Assembly: GCF_009928525.1 (NCBI RefSeq)
Contig: NZ_JAABOK010000008.1
Coordinates: 186,001-250,000 of the forward strand
Direction: 5' to 3'
Length of the DNA: 64,000 nt
Source: Chitinophaga solisilvae
Lineage (GTDB): Bacteria; Bacteroidota; Bacteroidia; Chitinophagales; Chitinophagaceae
In this document: piece by piece, positions 1 to 9,240 of the stretch
Numbering within the stretch: the first letter of the stretch is position 1
Layout of the letters: every line of letters begins with the position of its first letter
Notes under the pieces: model-generated
What the model was told of the DNA's origin: nothing
Database searches by the model: none
What the model saw: only the letters and a program-made list of their open reading frames with translations
Translations under genes and position numbers: made by a program

Positions 1-472
1 CACTGAGTTCCACTCTTCTTGCCTGCTGATTGAAAGCTTCTGCCAGCGTGAGCGTACTGCCTGCGCGCAGAAGCACAACAGAACTATCCGGCAGCTGTAG
101 ATGGCGGTCATAAGCTACCGGTTCGTTCATTCCGGGTAAGGGCGCTGTAACTGCCGGTTTTACCACGGTAGTATGATAGGCCACGGGGCGGCGGGCGGTA
201 CGGAAATAACCAGCCGTAATGAAAACGCCGGCTGTCACGGCAGCAGCAGCCACAGCCCGGTATAACCAGCGATACCTGCCGGTACGGCGGGCACGCAGTG
301 TAAACTCATTGTATTTATCCCTGAGATAGTCCGGCTGCTGTACATCCCATTCCGGCGCAGTGTCCGTATCACCCAGGGAGGCATACCAGGCGTGCAATGC
401 ATCCTCCTCTGCCTGGCTGCATTGCCCGGCATGATATTTCTCCAGTATTTGCCTTAATTCTTCCTGTTGCAT
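1..472 (-). CDS. FecR-family anti-sigma factor, 5' part (runs off the left edge)
   Basis: The reverse strand from an ATG at 470-472 reads through to the window edge without a stop, about 157 codons. An N-terminal helical part beginning MQQEELRQILEKYHAG is followed by one hydrophobic segment around residues 79-98 (AVAAAAVTAGVFITAGYF type), which is the usual inner-membrane helix of FecR proteins. The last visible residues (LQLPDSSVVLLRAGSTL) match the start of the periplasmic FecR domain, which normally reads LPDGS-V-LNAGS. FecR proteins pass a signal from an outer-membrane TonB receptor to a cytoplasmic ECF sigma factor. The gene is divergent from the ECF sigma gene at 660, with 187 bp between them, whereas the usual order is sigma then FecR on one strand. 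A TonB receptor gene would be expected beyond the left edge. Confidence 0.85.
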   Translation of the reverse strand, partial: MQQEELRQILEKYHAGQCSQAEEDALHAWYASLGDTDTAPEWDVQQPDYLRDKYNEFTLRARRTGRYRWLYRAVAAAAVTAGVFITAGYFRTARRPVAYHTTVVKPAVTAPLPGMNEPVAYDRHLQLPDSSVVLLRAGSTLTLAEAFNQQARRVELS

Positions 473-659
473 AAACACCTGATATAAGTAAGGACGAAGC
501 AATGATGCCTTACCGTTACTCCGTCAACAAATATTTTTTTACATCATCTGAAGACAGTCTGTTGATATGACGCATGAACACAGCAGAACCGTTAGTCCGT
601 ATCAAGATTTTTTTTACCTGCATTTTATTATATCTTTAGCCCGAACCGCTGAGGAGAAA

Positions 660-1229
660 ATGTTGAGCGTACATCACACAGATATTTCAGACCAACAGTT
701 GTTATCGCTTTGGGAAAGCGGTGACGAAGAAGCGTTTGCACAGATCTACCGGAGATACTTTCCGCTGCTGGTCACTACGTCCTACCATAAAACCAGGGAT
801 CGTTTCCTGGCGGAAGAACTGGCGCAGGAAAGCATGCTGGCCTTCTATCACCGCAAGGATCACCGCATCGAAAATATTCCCGCCTATCTGCAGATTATAT
901 TGCGGAACAAAATATATGACCATTTCCGCAAGGCCCTCATCAGCAAGCAGCACACCGCTGCCGCCATGCAGCATAAGCCTACTACCACAGAAGATCCCTC
1001 CCTGCCCCTCTATCATGCCGACCTGGTAAAATCCATGCGGCAGAAAATCATGGATCTCCCCCAGCAATGCAGAACCGTATTCCTGCTGAGCCGCGAAAGA
1101 AATATGTCGAACAATGAAATCGCCGCTGCGCTGGGTATATCTGTCAATACCGTAGAACAACACATGCGCAAAGCCCTCAAACGCCTGCGGGAAGGAGTAC
1201 TCATCCTGCTCGTGTTATTATTTTCCTGA
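660..1229 (+). CDS. ECF-type RNA polymerase sigma-70 factor
   Basis: This 189-aa protein has the two sigma domains of ECF factors. Region 2 is near residues 12-90 (DEEAFAQIYRRYFPLL, then LAEELAQESMLAFY and the DNA-melting segment around IPAYLQIILRNKIYDHFR). Region 4 is near residues 125-180, with a helix-turn-helix NNEIAAALGISVNTVEQH. The reading frame is open from 567, but the ATG at 660 is preferred: it is directly preceded by GAGGAGAA, and the protein then begins like its family. The C-terminus ends in a short hydrophobic tail (VLILLVLLFS), as in some Bacteroidota ECF factors. It probably works with the divergent FecR gene on its left; that pairing is inferred from position only. Confidence 0.88.
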   Translation: MLSVHHTDISDQQLLSLWESGDEEAFAQIYRRYFPLLVTTSYHKTRDRFLAEELAQESMLAFYHRKDHRIENIPAYLQIILRNKIYDHFRKALISKQHTAAAMQHKPTTTEDPSLPLYHADLVKSMRQKIMDLPQQCRTVFLLSRERNMSNNEIAAALGISVNTVEQHMRKALKRLREGVLILLVLLFS

Positions 1230-1403
1230 ACATCATGCTGCGCACTACATAGACATTTCTTATTTCCCTACAACAAATTATATATAGTTTCTATACCACT
1301 ATCAATAAATTTATAGCCGGCCTGTTAGCGGACTTTAATACTTTTACTATCCGGCGCAGAACTTTACAGCGCATTCCATGGTATTAAAAATGACTATCCA
1401 CCA

Positions 1404-1919
1404 ATGATACAGGAGAGCAGACTTATATACAGACAGCCCACCACCGCAGATGTACAACGTTATTATGACATCTTTGCTGATCCGCAGACCAACCTGTACA
1501 ATCCTTTCGGACCTATTACCGGCATCGAGGTAGCAGAAAAAAATATAGAGAAGACGATTGCCCATTGGGCAGCTTACGGTTTCGGTGCCTGGGCGGTAGC
1601 CACCACAGAGCATCCCGAAGATGTGATCGGTTTCGGCGGCATACAATACAAGATGTATGGTGCTGATGAAAGGCTGAATCTGGGATACCGTTTCCGGGAG
1701 GCCTCCTGGGGGCGCGGCTATGCCACAGAAATGGCGAAGCATGCCATCGATACGGCTTTCAACACCTTGCGGCTGCCGGAAGTATTTGCGATAGTAAGAC
1801 CGGTCAACAAACCGTCTATTCATGTGCTGGAGAAAAGCGGCATGGTGCTGACCGGCCGGCTGGACGATGTGCCGGGACAGGAATGGAGCCTGGTATATAA
1901 AATTACCAGCAGCCGGTAG
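1404..1919 (+). CDS. GNAT-family N-acetyltransferase (RimJ/RimL-like)
   Basis: The 171-aa protein has the layout of the RimJ/RimL group of acetyl-CoA-dependent acetyltransferases. An N-terminal strand LIYRQPTTADVQRYYDIF is followed by a GFGAWAV segment, the strand VIGFGGIQYK, and the acetyl-CoA pyrophosphate loop near residue 95 (REASWGRGYATEM, the R/Q-x-x-G-x-G/A pattern). The late motif NKPSIHVLEKSGM is also typical. The acceptor could be a protein N-terminus or a small metabolite and cannot be read from the sequence. It ends at 1919 and the convergent gene's stop codon starts at 1920, so the two genes abut with no terminator space. Confidence 0.88.
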   Translation: MIQESRLIYRQPTTADVQRYYDIFADPQTNLYNPFGPITGIEVAEKNIEKTIAHWAAYGFGAWAVATTEHPEDVIGFGGIQYKMYGADERLNLGYRFREASWGRGYATEMAKHAIDTAFNTLRLPEVFAIVRPVNKPSIHVLEKSGMVLTGRLDDVPGQEWSLVYKITSSR

Positions 1920-2891
1920 CTAATCATCTTTTCTCAGCAGGGGCTGCGTGCTGCATCGGAAAGAACCGCCGAAGCTCCTGCTGATACGGAAATCGATGTA
2001 CTGCACCTGTACGCCGTGCGCAGCTATCCGCTCTCCCACACCACTAAAAACCGGGTCAGTAATATACACCTCCGAAGAAACGGGCAGCCCGTTGGTAGCC
2101 AATATAGAGGCTTCTTCCAGGGTAACGGGAATTTTTTCCCAGTCATGCAGCACCGCCGGCACACCATCTGGAAAGGCATCCGGACATACCACCATCAGCC
2201 CTTTCCGTATCAGGCCCAGCGCACAGTCCAGGTGCAATATGTTGGGATGCAGCCGGACCATTTCCACCGTATAACCCTGCTTACCCAGGAATTTCTTCAG
2301 CCATTGCACGCCCAGCGCATTGGAAGCCAGGCCCGAATTTCCGACGAGTACGGTGTTGCCCATCACGATCACATCTCCGCCTTCGAGGAAAGGACCGGGG
2401 CCTAGTGAAGGATCATCCGGCTGCGCTATTTCCGGGCGGGGTGTAGCTACATAGTAACAATCTTCCGGATACACTGCCGCCTGCATAATATTCCTGACAG
2501 GCAGCACTTCTCCCCTTCTGTGCAGAAAACGCATGGAGCCTTCTATCACACAATTGCCCACCGTAAAGAAAGGATCACGCACAAAAAAATTGGCGTAACC
2601 ATCTTCTCCGCCTGCCTGCTTCTCAGCACTGGTCAGCATCCGCGGGCGCAATACTTCCACACCATATTTCAGCAGCACCTGCTCCAGGGCATTCCTTTCC
2701 TGCTCCCAGCGCTGCTGCAGCTCCGGATGCACCTCACGGAAATCTTTCCCTTTGCTGTTTTCATTATCCGTAACGGCTTCCGGTGCAAGGAACCGCAGAT
2801 CGTCTGTACGCACCTTTTCCGGATATCCGAATTCAGATGCTGCCAGCACAACTTTCTGCAACCGGGCATATTCATTTTCTACATAAATCAT
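1920..2891 (-). CDS. Amidinotransferase / arginine-deiminase-fold hydrolase
   Basis: The protein is 323 aa when started at the ATG 2889-2891 (MIYVENEYARLQKVV). The frame is open up to 3005, but that extension (MKIRQVNTLF...) is not family-like. The fold is the guanidine-modifying superfamily (arginine deiminase, DDAH, glycine and inosamine-phosphate amidinotransferases). Visible motifs are NFFVRDPFFTVGN, FLEGGDVIVMGN, the catalytic-His segment HLDCALG and the C-terminal catalytic Cys in GGSFRCST. The N-terminal DPFF and GGDV patterns favour an amidinotransferase/StrB-like enzyme over arginine deiminase. The substrate is unknown and no sugar or antibiotic pathway gene is nearby. Confidence 0.78.
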   Translation of the reverse strand: MIYVENEYARLQKVVLAASEFGYPEKVRTDDLRFLAPEAVTDNENSKGKDFREVHPELQQRWEQERNALEQVLLKYGVEVLRPRMLTSAEKQAGGEDGYANFFVRDPFFTVGNCVIEGSMRFLHRRGEVLPVRNIMQAAVYPEDCYYVATPRPEIAQPDDPSLGPGPFLEGGDVIVMGNTVLVGNSGLASNALGVQWLKKFLGKQGYTVEMVRLHPNILHLDCALGLIRKGLMVVCPDAFPDGVPAVLHDWEKIPVTLEEASILATNGLPVSSEVYITDPVFSGVGERIAAHGVQVQYIDFRISRSFGGSFRCSTQPLLRKDD

Positions 2892-3317
2892 AAAATTATC
2901 TTCAGATGATGATGTTGTTATAATAAACCTTCCTGCAGTAAAAATGTTTGAAAAAAATTCTTGTACCTGTATCAGAAAAAGAGTATTGACCTGCCTGATT
3001 TTCATATCATGAAGTATGAAATGTAACGGACAGATACTGATTGTATAAGCTGCTGTTCAGGTGCAGACGGTGTAAGTAGCTTTACAGAGATTAACCCGGA
3101 TGCTTTATATATCTTTTGTCGGCCGGATCAGTAACCAGTTAAATGTTCCTTCCGCTGCTGCTTTTGCACGACTATTCTGACAACGGATGATTGTTTGTAT
3201 CCATAATACCCTACACTTTCTATTTTTTCAAATCAGGGATGACCCTTCTGTAGTCATGCCTGCAGGCACCCTATTTTTCACACTTAAATCTTTTTTTATT
3301 CTCTAAATCTACCTTTT
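2892..3317. other. Divergent intergenic region
   Basis: About 425 bp between two divergently transcribed genes. It should carry both promoters, but I could not place a convincing Bacteroidota TAnnTTTG/TTTG pair. No coding potential, RNA gene or strong hairpin was recognised. Confidence 0.4.
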
Positions 3318-5867
3318 ATGAAACCCTTATCCCTCAGATCAACAGCCCTGCTGCTATGTTGGCTTTTGTCCGTTTTAGCACTGCCGGTGCAGAGCTACGG
3401 ACAAAAGACATATGCTACTATCCAAACCAACAAGGTGAACGGGCTATGCATTTTATGTGGTGTCAGTAATCCTGACAATGCTGTTAATAGCAACCTGAAT
3501 GATTACTCCACTTTTGTGATTAATGTCGGGCTGCTCGGCGTCAGTGTGGAACAGACACTGATTTTTCCGGCATCTGCCAATGCCGGCTGCGACTCGCTGG
3601 TAGTTGGCATCGGCAGCAGCAACCCGGTATTGTCTGCCAGCCTGTTTGGCGGCATTACAGTAGAGACCTTCAACGGCAGCATTTCCAACAATGATGCCAC
3701 CGTTGTGTACTCCGGCGTATTGCGATTATTAGACAACAACACCCGCGCCGAGGTTACGCTTAAACCTGCTGCAAAATTTGACCGTGTGAAGGTAAGTCTG
3801 CAAAGCACACTGGTAGGCCTGCTGAACAGTTTCCGGCTGTATTATGCTTACCGCAAATCGCTTGCGCCACCGGCACCGGTGGTGAATTCTCCTGTCACCA
3901 TTTGCGCCGGAGATACCGCTACCCTCACTGCCAGCGGTCCCGGCATCCGGTGGTACAGCAGCGCTGCCGGCGGAACATTGCTGGGCAGCGGCAGCCCTTT
4001 TAAAGTCAGCCCCGCTGCCACTACAGTATATTATGCAGAAGCTGACAATGGTGGCTGCCTCAGTCAGCGTACACCCGATACCGTTACCGTGGTTTCCCGG
4101 CCGGACATACCCACACTTGCGGAAGACACCGTATCGGTATGTTATGGTGACAGTGTTGTGCTGCAGGCTATAGCGCCGGCCAATGTAACTTTCCGCTGGT
4201 ACCTGACAGCTACGGGCGGTTCGCCGGAAATCAGCGCACCAAGGGTTGTCATACACAACCTGCCGCTTTCTGCCACCTTCTATGTGGATGCCCTCAACAG
4301 CAACGGTTGCGTGAGCGCGGCACGCCAGCCGGTAACTGTAATCGTGAAGCCCCTTCCCGCGATTGCAGTACTGATACCGCCATTGGGTGTGGCCTGTCAG
4401 CCAGCCAATATCCCTATTGCCAATCATCAGGACAACGTAGTATATCAGGTACGTTTGAAATATGCGGATGGCCTGTCCGTACAGGACACTTCCTTCTTAC
4501 AGTACGGCGACACCATTCATGCACCGGCATTGAACAATGTGCTGAATGCCCGTGCCGATGTATATGTAAAAACCATCAGCACCCTGAACGGATGTACTTC
4601 CATTACCATACGGGACTCCTTTACGGTTAGCAGGAAACTGCCGGCGCCCTCCGCTCCGGACACTATCATCATCCATCCCGGCGATTCCGTAAACCTTACT
4701 GCCAGCGGCAGCGGCAATATCAGGTGGTACAATGCTTCCACCGGCGGAACGCTGCTGTATGCCGGCAATCCATATAAAGTGGCGCCGTCAGCGTCCACCT
4801 ACTACTATGCCGGACTGGAAAGCAATGGCTGTGAAAGCCTTACCAGGAAAGCCGTGTATGTATCTGTCATCAGTTGCGCCACTCCGCCATCGGGGGCGCT
4901 GGCTATCTACAGGTTCTCCGGCAACCTCGACGATGAATCCGGTAACGGGCATAACGGCTCGCTGGCCACAGGCGGGGTACCGTTTGTACAGGATAATGTT
5001 TGCAACAGGGCAGGCGTATTCTCCAGCGCCTTTGTAGCGATTACATCCGGCGTCAACGCTTCCTCCATACTACCCAGGCAGGCATTAACCGTTTCTTACT
5101 GGGTAAAGAAATTCAGCAGCGGCAACTTCCCGATGGTCGTTAACGGCGCGTTGCAGGATAATCTTTCCAATGAATATGGCTTCGCTGTAGGACACAGGAA
5201 TAACAGCCTGCAGTTCTATCTCAGAGGCTCCAACAACAGCAGCGCTTTTTATCTGACGGGTCCGCAAACGGTATTGAACAACCAATGGTATCATGTAGTG
5301 GCTACTTACGATAACACTACCATGAAGCTGTATCTGAATGGCACGCTCTATAGCAGCTCTACCAACCAGAGTGGCAACATCCTTTACCAGGGATTGTCTA
5401 CCGACTTCTTTGGCCTGGGTGCATATGTGGATCAGGATGAGTTCTATCCGATAGATGCACGCATAGATGAAGTATATATCTATGGCAGAGCGCTGAATGC
5501 CACCGAAATCAGTGACTTCTACCACTCCTATTTCCTGACCAGCAACCCTGCTGATCGCGCTGCTGCGGCCGTTTCACCGGCAACAGAAAAAGTTCCCGTT
5601 CAGCCATCTGTCCACCACAGGACACCAACGGAAAAACTGCTGGTATATCCTAATCCGACTGACGGCATTATTCAGCTGCAGCTGAAAGAAGACCTGAGAG
5701 GCAGCATAGCCATTGTCAACAGCCTGGACGGGAAACCTGTTTTCCGTACCATGCTGAACAGCAACACCATTCATCTGCCATCCAGCATTACCGCCGGCGC
5801 ATACATCATACAGGTACGCACCCTGTCCGGAAAAACACTCACCACCACCATCATCCTTAAACGATGA
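3318..5867 (+). CDS. Secreted Ig-like/LamG protein with T9SS type A C-terminal sorting domain
   Basis: 849 aa. Residues 1-28 form a signal peptide (MKPLSLRSTALLLCWLLSVL then LPVQSYG). Three Ig-like units near 184-258, 262-344 and 443-518 carry the repeated pattern CAGDTATLTASG...IRWYSSAAGG and NGC, common in T9SS surface proteins. A concanavalin/LamG domain spans about 529-735 (LAIYRFSGNLDDESGNGHNG, YHVVATYDNTTMKLYLNG, RIDEVYIYGRALN). The last ~75 residues (LLVYPNPTDG ... GAYIIQVRTLSGKTL) are a type A T9SS sorting signal. The protein is expected to be exported, cleaved and attached to the surface or released, probably binding glycans or partner cells. It has no catalytic domain. A tandem long-hairpin element follows immediately. 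Confidence 0.88.
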   Translation: MKPLSLRSTALLLCWLLSVLALPVQSYGQKTYATIQTNKVNGLCILCGVSNPDNAVNSNLNDYSTFVINVGLLGVSVEQTLIFPASANAGCDSLVVGIGSSNPVLSASLFGGITVETFNGSISNNDATVVYSGVLRLLDNNTRAEVTLKPAAKFDRVKVSLQSTLVGLLNSFRLYYAYRKSLAPPAPVVNSPVTICAGDTATLTASGPGIRWYSSAAGGTLLGSGSPFKVSPAATTVYYAEADNGGCLSQRTPDTVTVVSRPDIPTLAEDTVSVCYGDSVVLQAIAPANVTFRWYLTATGGSPEISAPRVVIHNLPLSATFYVDALNSNGCVSAARQPVTVIVKPLPAIAVLIPPLGVACQPANIPIANHQDNVVYQVRLKYADGLSVQDTSFLQYGDTIHAPALNNVLNARADVYVKTISTLNGCTSITIRDSFTVSRKLPAPSAPDTIIIHPGDSVNLTASGSGNIRWYNASTGGTLLYAGNPYKVAPSASTYYYAGLESNGCESLTRKAVYVSVISCATPPSGALAIYRFSGNLDDESGNGHNGSLATGGVPFVQDNVCNRAGVFSSAFVAITSGVNASSILPRQALTVSYWVKKFSSGNFPMVVNGALQDNLSNEYGFAVGHRNNSLQFYLRGSNNSSAFYLTGPQTVLNNQWYHVVATYDNTTMKLYLNGTLYSSSTNQSGNILYQGLSTDFFGLGAYVDQDEFYPIDARIDEVYIYGRALNATEISDFYHSYFLTSNPADRAAAAVSPATEKVPVQPSVHHRTPTEKLLVYPNPTDGIIQLQLKEDLRGSIAIVNSLDGKPVFRTMLNSNTIHLPSSITAGAYIIQVRTLSGKTLTTTIILKR

Positions 5868-5870
5868 ATT

Positions 5871-6043
5871 TATTTGGTTATTTGGTTATTTGAGATTGGG
5901 TTATTTAAAAATGCAGCGAAGATTTCCTTATTTGATTATTTAGTTATTTGAGATTTGGTTATTTAAAATGCAGCGAAGATTTCCGCGGAAGTCTTCGCTG
6001 CATTTTAAATAACCAAATCTCAAATAACTAAATAACCAAATAA
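5871..6043. repeat. Long inverted repeat A with duplicated left arm
   Basis: The left arm 5925-5984 and right arm 5985-6043 form a near-perfect hairpin of about 59 bp (one clear mismatch plus a G-T pair) centred on TTCCGCGGAA. A second, slightly divergent copy of the left arm lies directly upstream (5871-5924). The arms are built from ATTTGGTTATTTGAGATTTG-type repeats and end toward the loop in AAAATGCAGCGAAGAT. It sits directly after the stop of the LamG protein gene, so termination is a likely role. It shares arm and core sequence with the elements at 17504 and 49786. Confidence 0.9.
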
Positions 6044-6220
6044 GGAATATATCTGTACATTTTGGGGATCGGTTCACCCACTTGCATTTCATGTAATATG
6101 CACACATTTAAACCATACAAACTCAACATTTACAAGCATTTACAAGCATATCCGCACATTTTGGTACAGCGATTGCCTGTCTGTCTCTGAAATCATTTTC
6201 TGTAACCCAAATCTGAACAT

Positions 6221-6598
6221 ATGAAATCGATTCTGAGAATTCTTGGCGTATTACTGATTCCTGCATTACTGTTTGCTGCCTGCAGTAAAGACACAGATCC
6301 CGCAGACGTAGACGTCTTTGCCGGTACTTTCAGAGGAAAAATTACTTACAATGACAATGAAAAAAATATTAAACCGGAGAGCGGCAGCGTGTTTGTTACC
6401 AAAGTAGGTACCCGGTATGATTTCAGATTTTCTGATGGCATTCCTGATCTTACCGGTGTTGAATTTCAACGTAAGGATGACAATACCATGGTTAACATAG
6501 GATCGTCCGGCACCGGCCTTATCACTATCAATAAAGATAAACTGGTGATAGGTTATACCAAAGACGGAAGGACATGGACGGCTGATTGTAATAGATAA
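6221..6598 (+). CDS. Small lipoprotein of unknown function
   Basis: 125 aa. A lipoprotein signal peptide (LLIPALLFAAC, Cys at residue 20) is followed by an acidic, flexible stretch (SKDTDPADVDVFAG) and a small beta-rich domain (FRGKITYNDNEKN, GTRYDFRFSDGIPDLTGVEF, GLITINKDKLVIGYT). It resembles small single-domain lipocalin-like lipoproteins of Bacteroidota, but I cannot name a family. It is expected to be anchored in a periplasm-facing or surface membrane. It is flanked on both sides by long hairpins and has no operon partner. Confidence 0.7.
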   Translation: MKSILRILGVLLIPALLFAACSKDTDPADVDVFAGTFRGKITYNDNEKNIKPESGSVFVTKVGTRYDFRFSDGIPDLTGVEFQRKDDNTMVNIGSSGTGLITINKDKLVIGYTKDGRTWTADCNR

Positions 6599-6605
6599 AG
6601 TTGAG

Positions 6606-6750
6606 AATTACGAATTACGAATTGCGAATTACGAATGTAGAAGCGAAGATGAAAATGAAGATTAAAGAGGATAAGTATTAAATATCACCTTTAATCTTCA
6701 TTTTCATCTTCGCTTCTACATTCGTAATTCGCAATTCGTAATTCGTAATT
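6606..6750. repeat. Long inverted repeat B (62-bp perfect arms)
   Basis: 6606-6667 and 6689-6750 are perfect reverse complements over 62 bp with a 21-nt loop. The outer arm is made of AATTACGAATTGCGAATTACGA-like short repeats, and the loop-proximal part carries AGCGAAGATG. It begins 7 bp after the stop of the lipoprotein gene and probably acts as a terminator in RNA. The remaining bases up to 6955 show no gene. Confidence 0.93.
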
Positions 6751-6954
6751 TATAATTATTCATTCTCACTGAACCTTTTCCCTCTAAACTTGTTCTCCTG
6801 ATAACCATATAAAAGCAGCTAATGAAATTATTTCCTCAGATGACCGCTATTTTTCATCCTTTAACGGAAGAATGGATCACAGACCATATTTACAGCTTTT
6901 ACCTGCTGGCCTGAAAGTGTTCCCCCGGCTTTTTCCTTTTATAAAACATATGCT

Positions 6955-8694
6955 ATGAAAACACGGTTGACTTTTGCGCTGCTGCTATGCAGCGTACTGC
7001 TGGTCAGCATACCCTACAGCGGCTATACGCAGCGATCGGACCAGCGGATATTTACTACTAAAGGCGGCAAAATCCTTACTATGGAAGGCAAGAGCCCTGC
7101 TTATGTGGATGCCATCGTTGTGAATGGCGGAAAAATAATTTTTACCGGCACCAACAATGCTGCGCTGCAGTACAGGACCACCACTACCAAAGTGTATGAA
7201 ATTCCCAGAGGGGAAACACTGATGCCCGGATTCATTGATGCACATGCCCACGCCGTGCAGTACACCAGTACCTATGATGCGGTAGATCTGAACCCGCTGC
7301 CGTACGGGCACACCAATACCATTGACACCCTGCTGCAGCAACTGAAGGATAGCCTGCGTAAATGCCCGGATACGGGCACTATTATCATGGGAAATGGCTA
7401 TGATGACTCCCGCCTCAGAGAGCGCCGCCATCCTACGGTACAAGAGCTGAACCAGGTATCGGCAGACCGCCCCATATTCATTGAACATGTCAGCGGACAT
7501 ATGGGAGTTGCCAATTCAAAGCTGCTGCACCTGCTGGGATTTGATAATCCCGATACCACGGTGGCAGGTGGCACAATTGTCCGCGATGCCAACGGAAACC
7601 CTACCGGCCTGCTGATTGAAAATGCCAACGTAGGCGCTATGATATATATCGCGCAACATCTGATGCCAAAAGAATCAGAGCAGGAAGCCCTGGAGAAATC
7701 CCTCCGGAAACTGCAGCGCGCAGAAAAGGAATGGTTCGCCTATGGCATCACCACCCTGTGTGAAGGACGTGCCAGTCCGGCTGCCATACAACTGGTACAA
7801 ACCGCCAATAAACTGGGACGGCTCAGAGGTGATTTCATTGTGCTGCCGGATTTTGACACCAACAAAGAGCTGCTGAAACAATGGAAAACCTACTACAAAC
7901 AATACGATAAACATTTCAAGATAGGTGCAGTCAAATTTACGCTGGACGGCTCTCCGCAGGGCAGGTCAGCCTGGCTGAAAGATCCGTATGTCAATGCACC
8001 ACTCGGTGAAAAGCCGGGCTTTAAAGGCCATCCCATCTATGACCATATGCAGCTGTACCATTACCTCCGCTATGTGACGGATACGCTCAACATGCAGGTA
8101 CATATGCACTGCAACGGCGACGCTGCCATTGATGAAGGCTTACGCCTCATTGATACGCTGAAGCCTTACATCACCAAAGATATGATCAATGTAATGGTGC
8201 ATGGCCAGGTATGCCGGGAAGACCAGGTACCGCATATAAAGCGCACAGGCATCATGCCCAGCTGGTTTCCCACCCACTGCTATATCTGGGGACTATGGCA
8301 CCGCGATACAGTTCTGGGCGCAGCCAGAGCCAATCATATCAGTCCACTCCGGCAGGGCCTTGACAACAACCTCGTATTCACCATACACACGGATGCACCG
8401 GTAACACCGCCGGATTTATTAACTGCCGTCTGGAGTGCCGTTCATCGCCGCACCCTCATGGACAGCACCGTTGTACTGGGCTCCGATCAGGTCATCTCCG
8501 CCTACGAAGCCCTCAAAGCTATCACCATCAACGCCGCCATCCAATGGGACGAACAACAGAGCAAAGGCTCCATTAAACTCCATAAACGCGCCGACCTGGT
8601 ACTCCTGAAAGGTGACCCGCTTGTCGACGACCAGCGACATATCGGAGTTAAAGGAGTATTTAAGGATGGAGTGCTGGTATATGATAATGAATAA
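6955..8694 (+). CDS. Secreted amidohydrolase, YtcJ-like (Amidohydro_3)
   Basis: 579 aa with an N-terminal signal peptide (MKTRLTFALLLCSVLLVSIP) and then an amidohydrolase-superfamily metal hydrolase. The leading beta-sandwich strand IFTTKGGKILTMEG is followed by the metal-binding motif GFIDAHAHA (His97, His99). Further metal-site segments are KFTLDGSPQGR, VHMHCNGDAAID, INVMVHGQVC, and the Asp in FTIHTDAPVTPPD. A C-terminal KRADLVLLKGDPL strand closes the composite domain. The YtcJ-type layout suggests hydrolysis of an amide or cyclic-amide substrate in the periplasm; the substrate is unknown. It is a single gene whose stop codon lies inside the left arm of the following hairpin. Confidence 0.86.
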   Translation: MKTRLTFALLLCSVLLVSIPYSGYTQRSDQRIFTTKGGKILTMEGKSPAYVDAIVVNGGKIIFTGTNNAALQYRTTTTKVYEIPRGETLMPGFIDAHAHAVQYTSTYDAVDLNPLPYGHTNTIDTLLQQLKDSLRKCPDTGTIIMGNGYDDSRLRERRHPTVQELNQVSADRPIFIEHVSGHMGVANSKLLHLLGFDNPDTTVAGGTIVRDANGNPTGLLIENANVGAMIYIAQHLMPKESEQEALEKSLRKLQRAEKEWFAYGITTLCEGRASPAAIQLVQTANKLGRLRGDFIVLPDFDTNKELLKQWKTYYKQYDKHFKIGAVKFTLDGSPQGRSAWLKDPYVNAPLGEKPGFKGHPIYDHMQLYHYLRYVTDTLNMQVHMHCNGDAAIDEGLRLIDTLKPYITKDMINVMVHGQVCREDQVPHIKRTGIMPSWFPTHCYIWGLWHRDTVLGAARANHISPLRQGLDNNLVFTIHTDAPVTPPDLLTAVWSAVHRRTLMDSTVVLGSDQVISAYEALKAITINAAIQWDEQQSKGSIKLHKRADLVLLKGDPLVDDQRHIGVKGVFKDGVLVYDNE

Positions 8695-8820
8695 ATTCAA
8701 TTATGAATTAAGAATGATGAGTTAAAGCGAAGATCAGAGCGGATAATTTTCTACATATCTGCTCTGATCTTCGCTTTAACTCATCATTCTTAATTCTTAA
8801 TTCATAATTGAATTTATTCA
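8688..8820. repeat. Long inverted repeat C between convergent genes
   Basis: The left arm begins TGAATAAATTCAATTATGAA at 8688 and the right arm ends with its complement at 8820. The arms match except that the right arm has an extra 7-bp unit (one more TTAAGAA repeat). The loop-proximal core is AAAGCGAAGATCAGAGC. The stop codons of both convergent neighbours (TAA at 8692-8694 and TGA at 8820-8818) lie in the outermost bases of the arms. It is a strong candidate bidirectional terminator. Confidence 0.92.
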
Positions 8821-9204
8821 GGTTTTCATCACCTGTAGTACATCCGCAGCCCAACGCCTGACATCCTGGCGGTAGATGTCGGCGGTTTGGGTGCTGACAC
8901 TTAAAATGTCGAGGTTCCAGTTATAGCGGTCAATGTTTCTTTCGCCATTGTTTTCTATGTTGCCGTAGAAACCTGCGTACCTGTTCCGGATGATGATGTG
9001 GTTAGGCGCTGCGTTGAAGTAGAGAAATTCTTCCAGCAGCTTCAGGGCTTCCGGCTGATACTCAGGACTGTAGCCGTCGGACTGCAGCATGTAGGCAGTG
9101 ACCAGCAGATGATGCGCTTCAAAGTAAACGGGATTGGAAAATTCAACGGATAAACAATCTGCAAATTTTTCTTTCCACAATATCATCTTTTTTAACTGTC
9201 GCAT
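8818..9204 (-). CDS. Small DUF5946-like protein
   Basis: 128 aa, soluble, with no signal peptide. The segment FSNPVYFEAHHLLVTAYMLQ resembles the helix with conserved His of DUF5946-type proteins (YF..H.L.V.AY..Q), but the Cys-rich N-terminus usual there is absent. The middle holds an aromatic stretch (YFNAAPNHIIIRNRYAGFYG). It is the last gene of the minus-strand series after the DUF4249 gene (gap 36 bp), so it may be co-transcribed. No function can be given. Its stop lies in the palindromic element. Confidence 0.5.
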   Translation of the reverse strand: MRQLKKMILWKEKFADCLSVEFSNPVYFEAHHLLVTAYMLQSDGYSPEYQPEALKLLEEFLYFNAAPNHIIIRNRYAGFYGNIENNGERNIDRYNWNLDILSVSTQTADIYRQDVRRWAADVLQVMKT

Positions 9205-9240
9205 TTTGAGCAGATTAAGTTGTTTTAAGGGATATTTCGT

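Noticed and set aside
5871..6750. Insertion sequence or transposon ends
   Set aside because: The long inverted repeats have no transposase between them, only 0-25 nt loops, and no target duplication I could identify.
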